A stretch of 7,505 nt of DNA from an uncultured Sphingomonadaceae bacterium. GTDB taxonomy: Bacteria > Pseudomonadota > Alphaproteobacteria > Sphingomonadales > Sphingomonadaceae. The position numbers were made by a program, and so were the translations under genes. This document shows, in pieces, positions 1 through 7,505 of the stretch. Location of the stretch: assembly GCA_938016505.1 (NCBI GenBank), contig CALLWN010000181.1:1-7505 (forward strand), in the 5' to 3' direction. Below the pieces are notes generated by a model, which saw only the letters and a program-made list of their open reading frames with translations, made no database searches and was not told the DNA's origin. Within the stretch, counting starts at the first letter, position 1, and each line of letters starts with the position of its first letter.

Positions 1-316
1 CCATCAGGAAGACCGCGTTGGTCGCCGTCAGCGCACCCAGGGCAAGAAGCGCCATGCCGCCGACTATGAACCGCTTGCGGCTGCCGCCCCGGTCGGAGGC
101 GTGGCCAAACCCGGGCCGTGTCAGCTGGACGGCATAGTGCCAGGCGATGAGCGCGGCTGGCAGCACCGCGGGGAGCGCATATTCGACCACCATGATGCGG
201 TTGAGCATCGAGGTCACCAGCATCACAATCCCGCCGAGCGCGGCCTGCACCAGGCCGAGCCGCAGGATCCCTGCAAAACCAAGCGGCCGCAGCGGCCGGG
301 GCGATGCAGCGCTCAT
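1..316 (-). CDS. PucC/LhaA-family (BCH2, orf428-type) transporter, N-terminal part, runs off the window
   Basis: This is the first 105 codons of a membrane protein continuing past the left edge; the family is usually about 430-480 residues. The reading frame is open from ATG at 316 to base 1. After a short basic N-terminus (MSAASPRPLRPLGFAGILRL) comes a hydrophobic stretch, then the family-typical run NRIMVVEYALPAVLPAAL, followed by WHYAVQLTRPGFGHASDRGG and a second hydrophobic stretch (GGMALLALGALTATNAVFL). The HxSDxGG-like loop after the second helix is typical of these major-facilitator-related proteins. PucC/LhaA proteins act in the inner membrane in light-harvesting complex assembly or bacteriochlorophyll delivery. 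The ATG overlaps the bchG stop (ATGA, 313-316), so translation is probably coupled to bchG. The position next to bchG matches orf427/orf428 of other clusters rather than pucC itself; the exact role of that paralogue is poorly defined. Confidence 0.88.
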   Translation of the reverse strand, partial: MSAASPRPLRPLGFAGILRLGLVQAALGGIVMLVTSMLNRIMVVEYALPAVLPAALIAWHYAVQLTRPGFGHASDRGGSRKRFIVGGMALLALGALTATNAVFLM

Positions 317-1227
317 GAAAGGCTCCCGACGCCGATCGCGGCGACCAGCATGCCAAGCACATAGGTCATCACGCCGGTCGCATTGTACCAGGGCGCGCGG
401 CCCGCCGGATCGGCGAGGAGGCGGCGCATGAAGACCAGCTGGAGCAGGATCCCGAAGCCGACGATTGAGCCATGCAGCGGCAGGCCCCACGCCACCAGCA
501 GTGCCACCACCGCAACCTGCGGGATCGCCATCGTCACGCAGGCGATCCGGGCCGCCGCCGCCGGGCCGAGGGTTGCCGGCAGCGAGCGGATCCCCATCAG
601 CCGGTCCCCCTCGATCGCCTTGAAATCGTTGAGCACCATGATCCCGTGCGCGCCAGCGCTGAACAGCAGCAGAAGCGCGATGACCCTGCCGTCGGGCATC
701 CCGCCCACCATCACGGCAGCGCCGGTGAACCAGGTCAGACCCTCGTAGGCGAAGCCGCAGGCGGCAGGCCCCCACAGCCCGCTGGCCTTGAGCCGCGGCC
801 AGGGCGTCGAATAGAGCCAGGCCAGCAGAAGGCCGAGGCATGTCGCTGCCAGCACCACGGGCGAGATGAGCGCCGCCACCAAGATCGAAAGCAGCGAGCC
901 GGCGATGGCAACGCCCAGGCCCCAGCGCCCCGGCACCCGGCCCGAGGGAATCGGCCGGCCCGGCTCGTTGATCGCATCGACCTCGCGGTCGAACCAGTCG
1001 TTGACCGCCTGGCTGGTGCCGCACACCAGCGGCCCGGCCAGCAACATCCCGGCCAGCAGGAAGGGCCAGCGCTCGACAAGCGGCACGCCAGACGAGATCA
1101 CCCCGCACATGAAGGCCCACATGGGTGGGAACCAGGTGACCGGCTTCAGCAGTTCGAGAATGTCGCGCGGGCCCGGGGCCACCCTGCCCCGCAGCGGCGC
1201 GACGCCCGCCTCTCCCACTCTCGTCAT
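313..1227 (-). CDS. bchG: Bacteriochlorophyll synthase (bacteriochlorophyllide prenyltransferase) BchG
   Basis: BchG esterifies bacteriochlorophyllide a with geranylgeranyl or phytyl diphosphate, the last assembly step of bacteriochlorophyll a. It is an inner-membrane UbiA-superfamily prenyltransferase. The 304-residue product has the usual length. The near-N-terminal signature KPVTWFPPMWAF is at residues 28-39. The first aspartate-rich motif is N76-D77-W-F-D80-R-E-V-D84 followed by INEPGRPIPSGR. The second is N200-D201-F-K-A-I-E-G-D208-R followed by GIRSLP. Both motifs bind the diphosphate through magnesium in this superfamily. Hydrophobic segments lie near residues 55-75, 103-120, 123-140, 165-190, 228-248, 255-268 and 286-303. 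The ATG at 1227 gives a normal-length N-terminus, but no clear Shine-Dalgarno sequence precedes it and the predicted promoter lies almost against it. A GTG at codon 4 or codon 16 cannot be excluded. It overlaps the downstream PucC-like gene by 4 bases. Confidence 0.96.
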   Translation of the reverse strand: MTRVGEAGVAPLRGRVAPGPRDILELLKPVTWFPPMWAFMCGVISSGVPLVERWPFLLAGMLLAGPLVCGTSQAVNDWFDREVDAINEPGRPIPSGRVPGRWGLGVAIAGSLLSILVAALISPVVLAATCLGLLLAWLYSTPWPRLKASGLWGPAACGFAYEGLTWFTGAAVMVGGMPDGRVIALLLLFSAGAHGIMVLNDFKAIEGDRLMGIRSLPATLGPAAAARIACVTMAIPQVAVVALLVAWGLPLHGSIVGFGILLQLVFMRRLLADPAGRAPWYNATGVMTYVLGMLVAAIGVGSLS

Positions 1228-1234
1228 GCCCGCC

Positions 1235-1264
1235 AGACTAGGCCGGGGGGCAGGCCAGCGTCAA
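1235..1264 (-). promoter_or_regulatory. Putative sigma70-type promoter of bchG
   Basis: Read on the minus strand, TTGACG (1264-1259) is followed after 18 bases by TAGTCT (1240-1235). The -35 matches the consensus at five of six positions and the -10 at three of six. Transcription would begin about 6-8 bases beyond the -10, around 1227-1229, which is at or next to the bchG ATG. This implies a leaderless or nearly leaderless message, or a start codon slightly downstream. The -35 is one half of a PpsR-type inverted repeat. The assignment rests on motif matching only. Confidence 0.45.
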
Positions 1265-1276
1265 CCGCTCTTGACA
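1259..1276. promoter_or_regulatory. Predicted PpsR/CrtJ operator upstream of bchG
   Basis: The plus strand reads CGTCAACCGCTCTTGACA, an inverted repeat CGTCAA-N6-TTGACA. It fits the PpsR/CrtJ consensus TGT-N12-ACA with one mismatch (C for the first T). The inner CAA/TTG bases also match the extended site. It lies in the 119-base gap between ppsR and bchG and covers the predicted bchG -35, a natural position for repression. The same arms with the same 6-base spacing occur upstream of bchF at 4123-4140, which strengthens the call. Binding is inferred from family knowledge. Confidence 0.68.
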
Positions 1277-1297
1277 CCCCGGATGGTCGAAATCGCT

Positions 1298-1307
1298 TGT
1301 CGCGACA
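1298..1307. repeat. Short perfect palindrome TGTCGCGACA in the ppsR-bchG gap
   Basis: A 10-bp perfect palindrome lies 21 bases on the ppsR side of the predicted PpsR operator. It contains TGTC and GACA half-sites like those of the operator, but without the 12-base spacing PpsR needs. It may be a regulator site or chance in GC-rich DNA. Confidence 0.25.
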
Positions 1308-1346
1308 CCGGTGCCCGGGGCTCTCCGTCCGCCGGTGCGGGCCCGC

Positions 1347-2768
1347 TCAGCTCGCCTTGCCGTCCTTGTCCTCGTTGGGGTCGCGGGCAAGCCCGTGCCG
1401 GTGCAACTTCAGGTAGAGCCCCTGCCGGGACAGGCCGAGAATCTCCGCCGCAGATGCCCGGTTGTTGTCGGCGCACTTCAGAGCGGCCTCGATGCACAGC
1501 CGCTCGATGAGGTCGGTCGACTCGCGCACGATGTCCTTGAGGCTCATCCGCCCGACCAGCTCGGTCAGCTCCTCGACCGAGCGTGGCGAGGCCATCTCGG
1601 CGGTGATCCGGGCGCGGTCGCCCGCGATCGGGCGGATGGTGAAGCCGCCGAGCCGGCGGTGGCCCTCGGTCACCAGCACCGCCGACACCTCGACCTCGAT
1701 GGCGGGGCCGAACCGCGGCCTGACGATGGTCGGGAGGTTGCGCACCACCCTATGTTCCTCCAGCTGGGCCGAGAGCACGCCGAAATCGACCCCGGGCCGC
1801 CCGAGGAACTGGGCGAGGCCAAGCCCTGCCACATCCTCGCGCCGCGCGTGGCCGACCAGCTCGAGAAACGCCATGTTGGCCTCGACGATCCGGAACGCGG
1901 CATCGGTCACGACGAACGGGTCAGGCACCCGCTCGAGCACGGGTCCGAGCTCGCTGCCCTCGGTCCCTGCATCCGGGCCGAGTCGCAGCAGGATGAAGCT
2001 GCTGCCTCCCTGGCGGAACAGCGTGCCACCGATTCGCACCTCGGTCCCGCTGTCGGCGAGGCGGATCCGCGCCGGTGGCGCATCATCGGTTGCGCCGATC
2101 GCGCCGAGAAAGCCGAGCAGCCGGTCCCGCTCCTCAGGGTCGACGAGCTGGAGCAGCGACTTGCCAACCAGCCCGGTGCGGCCCAGCAGCTTCTCGGCGG
2201 CCTGGTTGGCCTCGATCACGGTCCGGCTTCCGGCGTCGAGCACGAGCACCGCCTCGCGCGAAAGGCCGAACAGCAGGCGGTAGCGGGATTCGGTCTGGCG
2301 ACTGCGCAACCGCTCCCGCTCGATCGCCTGCTGGGCCTGGATCAGCTTCTGCTGCAGCGCCGCATCGCCCCTGGCATCGCGGCCAACGGCAATGGTCCCG
2401 CGCCCGGGCCCGGCCCTGATGGCGAGGTAGCGCATCGCCACATCGCCGCGCCCGGTCTTCTGGTTGAGCTGGCGCCAGGGGCTGCCCGACCATTTGCCAC
2501 CGTCCGACAGCAGCTCGAGCACCTTGTGCCGGCTGTCCGGCAGAACAGTGTCTTCCCATTTCCGGCCAAGCCAGTCGGCGGCGCCGTCCTCGGCAAGCTC
2601 GGCCGAGCCGATCGCCATGTCGCGGATCACGCCCTCGTCGTCGACCACCAGCGCGACATCGCTCGCCGCCGCGATGACCGAAGCCATGACGCGCGACTCC
2701 ACTCCGCCAAGCGACCCGTCGGGCGAGCGGAACGGAACCGGTTCGGGCGCTGGGGTCTGGGCATCCAT
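1347..2768 (-). CDS. ppsR: Transcriptional repressor PpsR/CrtJ (PAS domains plus Fis-type HTH)
   Basis: PpsR (CrtJ in Rhodobacter capsulatus) represses bch, crt and light-harvesting genes under aerobic or high-light conditions by binding TGT-N12-ACA sites. The 473-residue product has the expected layout. An N-terminal PAS-like domain spans about 27-132. A glutamine- and charge-rich helical linker follows at about 136-163 (QQKLIQAQQAIERERLRSRQ). PAS1 is at about 164-264 and PAS2 at about 275-382. A Fis-family helix-turn-helix is at about 420-460, with NNRASAAEILGLSRQGLYLK as its core. Cysteines occur only at 425 and 432, both beside the HTH. Cys425 corresponds to the redox cysteine near the HTH in the Rhodobacter proteins (Cys420/Cys424). 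No cysteine exists in the inter-PAS region where Rhodobacter has Cys249/Cys251; LLRL occupies the likely position. The start at 2768 has only a weak purine-rich stretch (GGGAGAAG), about 12 bases upstream. The 36-base gap after ppaA suggests co-transcription. Confidence 0.95.
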   Translation of the reverse strand: MDAQTPAPEPVPFRSPDGSLGGVESRVMASVIAAASDVALVVDDEGVIRDMAIGSAELAEDGAADWLGRKWEDTVLPDSRHKVLELLSDGGKWSGSPWRQLNQKTGRGDVAMRYLAIRAGPGRGTIAVGRDARGDAALQQKLIQAQQAIERERLRSRQTESRYRLLFGLSREAVLVLDAGSRTVIEANQAAEKLLGRTGLVGKSLLQLVDPEERDRLLGFLGAIGATDDAPPARIRLADSGTEVRIGGTLFRQGGSSFILLRLGPDAGTEGSELGPVLERVPDPFVVTDAAFRIVEANMAFLELVGHARREDVAGLGLAQFLGRPGVDFGVLSAQLEEHRVVRNLPTIVRPRFGPAIEVEVSAVLVTEGHRRLGGFTIRPIAGDRARITAEMASPRSVEELTELVGRMSLKDIVRESTDLIERLCIEAALKCADNNRASAAEILGLSRQGLYLKLHRHGLARDPNEDKDGKAS

Positions 2769-2804
2769 CCGAATGTGTCGCTTCTCCCGCGGCCATCGCC
2801 GCCT

Positions 2805-3845
2805 TCAGAGGTGTCGTGCTCCCGTCGCCCCACGGGTCCTGACGAGGGACTCCGCCCGCCGCACGGCAGTCCGTGCGTCTGGCGCAGTCGCATCCGCGCC
2901 GACAAGGAAGGCCAGTTCGGGCCGCTCCACCAGAGGTGCACCGCCCACCATCACAACAAGCGACGGGTTGCGAGATGCGCTCCGCAGCGCCTCGATGAAA
3001 TCGGGCAGCGCCTCGACCTGCCGATCCTGGGTGACGGTGAGACCGACGAGATCATAGGCGGTCGCGCCGAGCTCCGCGCACAGCCCCTCAAGCCCGGCAT
3101 CGACCCAGCAGCTCGTGTCCCATCCAGACCCGCGGAAGACCTCGCTGACAAGCAGCGGCCCGAACCGGTGGTCATCGCCCGGAAGCGGCGCAAACAGGGC
3201 GCGCCGTCCGGTGCTTGCGACCCGTGCCACCGGCTGCATCCGGTCGGCCACCTCATGCGCCAGCTCCTGGAGCCGCCACAGGCCCATCGTCACGTCGATG
3301 AAGTCGCAGCTGTCGGCTTCCCACATCAGCCCCAGCTCGCGCGCAGCCGGAGCAAGAAGGTCGACGAGGATCGCATCCGGCGACACCCCGCGGGCGAGCC
3401 AGGCATCCATGTCGGCAACCAGTTCGACGACATCGCGCGAAATCGAAGATCTGGCGAGCATGCCGACATCTGCCGCCGTGATGCGGGCGGCACCGATGCG
3501 GGCGGCACCGCCATCGGCAGGCGCCGGGTGAAGTTCGTCCGGGCAGCGGCCAGCTTCGCTGCGCGCTCCCGGTGCAGATCGCGCAGGCCCTGCCCACGGC
3601 GGGTCGGCCAGGGCATGGTCGTGACCGCGCAGGGTCGCCGGTCCACTCGCCGCCGGCGCATCTTCGGCGAGATGGGCGACCAGCAGCCGCGGAATGATTT
3701 CGCCCTCGATGAGTGCAGCGAGATTCGCGGGGTGGATCTCGCCATGGGTGCGGCGCAGCCGCCGGATCCCGAAATCCCGCAATGACGGGAAGCGCTGCAG
3801 CAGACCCTCGAGGCTGAGCGCCAGGTTCATGCCGACCGTTGCCAT
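2805..3845 (-). CDS. ppaA: B12-binding photosynthesis regulator PpaA/AerR (PpsR antirepressor)
   Basis: PpaA/AerR proteins bind cobalamin and modulate PpsR/CrtJ, linking corrin supply and light to photopigment synthesis. The 346-residue product has an N-terminal helical region (1-60), a low-complexity Ala/Gly/Pro linker (about 62-122), a helical cap (about 124-205) and a Rossmann-like cobalamin-binding domain (about 213-335). The cap carries GLMWEADSCDFIDVTMGLWR at about 172-191, the usual W...F..VT.G pattern. The B12 motif DxHxxG is present as D224-D-H226-R-F-G229, with His226 the likely cobalt ligand. GLTVTQ and VVMVGGAP later fit the B12 fold. The ATG at 3845 was chosen because GGGAGGA lies 5 bases upstream; the frame is open to 3962, but that longer form has no such support and would begin upstream of the predicted promoter start. 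Many relatives are shorter; the linker accounts for the extra length. Confidence 0.92.
   Translation of the reverse strand: MATVGMNLALSLEGLLQRFPSLRDFGIRRLRRTHGEIHPANLAALIEGEIIPRLLVAHLAEDAPAASGPATLRGHDHALADPPWAGPARSAPGARSEAGRCPDELHPAPADGGAARIGAARITAADVGMLARSSISRDVVELVADMDAWLARGVSPDAILVDLLAPAARELGLMWEADSCDFIDVTMGLWRLQELAHEVADRMQPVARVASTGRRALFAPLPGDDHRFGPLLVSEVFRGSGWDTSCWVDAGLEGLCAELGATAYDLVGLTVTQDRQVEALPDFIEALRSASRNPSLVVMVGGAPLVERPELAFLVGADATAPDARTAVRRAESLVRTRGATGARHL
3480..3509. repeat. Two tandem 15-bp copies in the ppaA linker
   Basis: Two identical copies of gatgcgggcggcacc lie head to tail (3480-3494 and 3495-3509). Because 15 is a multiple of three, the frame is kept and PpaA gains a duplicated five-residue unit (residues 113-122, GAARI twice). 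It lies at the end of the low-complexity linker just before the cobalamin cap, where length change is probably tolerated. Confidence 0.9.
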
Positions 3846-3850
3846 CACGG

Positions 3851-3857
3851 TCCTCCC
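3851..3857 (-). promoter_or_regulatory. Ribosome-binding site of ppaA
   Basis: GGGAGGA on the minus strand lies 5 bases before the ATG at 3845. It is the strongest Shine-Dalgarno match in the region. It decides the ppaA start in favour of 3845 over the longer open frame beginning at 3962. Confidence 0.8.
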
Positions 3858-3933
3858 ATTCCCTCCGGCCGCGGAACTGCCCGCAGCCCCGACCGGGACG
3901 CCATTCTCCTGCAGCGAGTCCCCGATCACCATC

Positions 3934-3962
3934 AGACTATTCACCAGATCGCACCATGACAA
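3934..3962 (-). promoter_or_regulatory. Putative sigma70-type promoter of ppaA-ppsR
   Basis: On the minus strand TTGTCA (3962-3957) is followed after exactly 17 bases by TAGTCT (3939-3934). The -35 matches consensus at four of six positions and the -10 at three of six. The -10 is identical to the one proposed for bchG. Transcription would begin near 3927, giving a leader of about 80 bases before the ppaA ATG at 3845. No full TGT-N12-ACA site overlaps it. Confidence 0.4.
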
Positions 3963-3973
3963 TCACCATGACA
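3952..3973. repeat. Direct repeat CACCATGACA over the ppaA -35 region
   Basis: Two identical 10-base copies lie at 3952-3961 and 3964-3973, separated by two bases (12-base period). On the minus strand each begins TGTCA, the same letters as a PpsR half-site, but in direct rather than inverted orientation. One copy overlaps the proposed ppaA -35. It may be a regulator-binding site, but this is not shown. Confidence 0.5.
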
Positions 3974-3982
3974 CCGCGCCAG

Positions 3983-4004
3983 GGTGGGCCGGCGTCGGCC
4001 CACC
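3983..4004 (+). terminator. Perfect 9-bp hairpin followed by TTTCTCT, possible terminator or insulator
   Basis: The arms GGTGGGCCG (3983-3991) and CGGCCCACC (3996-4004) pair perfectly around a GCGT loop. They are followed on the plus strand by TTTCTCT, a weak T-tract. As an intrinsic terminator it would act on plus-strand transcription, yet no plus-strand gene lies to its left. It could stop antisense transcription across ppaA/ppsR, or separate the two divergent promoters. On the minus strand no T-tract follows. Chance formation in GC-rich DNA is possible but less likely for a 9-bp perfect stem. Confidence 0.45.
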
Positions 4005-4106
4005 TTTCTCTCCGCCCGACCCCGCGGCCCGGCCTTCGCGCCAGCGTCCCGCCCCGCCAGCCCCATGCCGGGCCCCGAACCCGACTGCTGCGGCAAACCG
4101 CCGCGA

Positions 4107-4140
4107 TGTCAACTTATATGGGCGTCAAGTTGCGTTGACA
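4107..4140. promoter_or_regulatory. Predicted PpsR/CrtJ operator cluster upstream of bchF
   Basis: The right part, 4123-4140, reads CGTCAAGTTGCGTTGACA. It fits TGT-N12-ACA with one mismatch and has the same arms as the bchG site. A further half-site TGTCAA lies at 4107-4112, 16 bases before the second. The outermost arms TGTCAAC (4107-4113) and GTTGACA (4134-4140) also form a perfect 7-bp inverted repeat. The TTGACA arm is the proposed bchF -35, so bound PpsR would exclude RNA polymerase. The extra half-site could support cooperative binding of a higher oligomer, as known for PpsR/CrtJ. Confidence 0.72.
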
Positions 4141-4163
4141 ATCCCGAATCCGGACCCTAGGCT
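4135..4163 (+). promoter_or_regulatory. Putative sigma70-type promoter of bchFNB
   Basis: A consensus -35 TTGACA (4135-4140) is separated by exactly 17 bases from TAGGCT (4158-4163), which matches the -10 consensus at three of six positions. Transcription would begin near 4170, leaving a leader of about 27 bases before the ATG at 4197. The -35 is one arm of the PpsR-type operator. Confidence 0.6.
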
Positions 4164-4186
4164 CCGGTCAACGAAATGGAGGTTGC

Positions 4187-4191
4187 AGGAA
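4187..4191 (+). promoter_or_regulatory. Ribosome-binding site of bchF
   Basis: AGGAA lies 5 bases before the ATG at 4197. The in-frame ATG at 4176 has no such signal and would be only about 6 bases from the predicted transcription start. This favours the start at 4197. Confidence 0.6.
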
Positions 4192-4196
4192 CGGCA

Positions 4197-7505
<3,309 letters not shown>

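Larger units (their letters stand above)
3846..4196. other. Divergent regulatory region between ppaA and bchF
   Basis: This 351-base gap holds no convincing gene. From the ppaA side it contains the ppaA ribosome-binding site, a predicted ppaA promoter (3934-3962) with a CACCATGACA direct repeat, and a perfect hairpin (3983-4004). A GC-rich stretch with nothing recognisable follows (about 4010-4100). Then come a PpsR-type operator cluster (4107-4140), the bchF promoter (4135-4163) and the bchF ribosome-binding site. The AT-richer patch around 4107-4120 stands out from its surroundings. Confidence 0.85.

Noticed and set aside
1277..1320. Possible ppsR terminator formed by CCCCGG and CCGGGG
   Set aside because: The arms are only 6 bp with a loop of about 30 bases and no T-tract follows.
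1311..3785. An 824-codon plus-strand open frame antisense to ppsR and ppaA
   Set aside because: It has no recognisable domain and is low in hydrophobic blocks. It mirrors two well-supported genes; long antisense frames are common in GC-rich DNA.
3846..3962. Extension of PpaA to an upstream ATG at 3962
   Set aside because: The added 39 residues have no support. A strong ribosome-binding site precedes 3845, and the predicted transcription start lies downstream of 3962.
4176..4196. bchF start at ATG 4176
   Set aside because: It would lie only about 6 bases after the predicted transcription start and lacks a ribosome-binding site; the ATG at 4197 has AGGAA at good spacing.

Overview
This is a GC-rich stretch of a photosynthesis gene cluster from a purple phototrophic bacterium. 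It is most likely an alphaproteobacterium, possibly an aerobic anoxygenic phototroph. The gene order (PucC-like transporter, bchG, ppsR, ppaA, then divergently bchF, bchN, bchB) is a conserved block of such clusters. The species cannot be named from the sequence alone. No mobile element, CRISPR array, RNA gene or phage gene was seen.

Layout. The minus-strand group reads right to left. ppaA (2805-3845) encodes a B12-binding antirepressor of the PpaA/AerR type. ppsR (1347-2768) encodes the PAS-HTH repressor of photosynthesis genes. bchG (313-1227) encodes bacteriochlorophyll synthase. A PucC/LhaA-like membrane protein (1-316) runs off the left edge. The plus-strand group reads left to right: bchF (4197-4835, 3-vinyl hydratase), bchN (4832-6139) and bchB (6136 to beyond 7505). 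The last two form the NB catalytic component of dark-operative protochlorophyllide reductase. bchF/bchN, bchN/bchB and bchG/PucC-like each overlap by 4 bases (GTGA or ATGA), which suggests translational coupling.

Regulation. A 351-base divergent region (3846-4196) separates the two groups. Upstream of bchF is a sigma70-like promoter (TTGACA-17-TAGGCT) whose -35 lies inside an inverted repeat of the PpsR/CrtJ type (NGT-N12-ACA), with an extra upstream half-site. An almost identical site, CGTCAA-N6-TTGACA, lies upstream of bchG and again overlaps the predicted -35. A third promoter-like sequence (TTGTCA-17-TAGTCT) precedes ppaA. All three proposed -10 elements read TAGNCT. The repressor and its antirepressor are therefore encoded between two pigment transcription units that PpsR probably controls.

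Assessment. The gene content is well known and I do not see an undescribed biological system. The less ordinary points are: a tandem 15-bp repeat expanding a GPSHL motif in the BchB linker; a PpsR with no cysteine outside its HTH region; a very short predicted leader on bchG; a perfect 9-bp hairpin between the divergent promoters; an unusually extended BchF; and a strong codon-usage contrast between the two strands.
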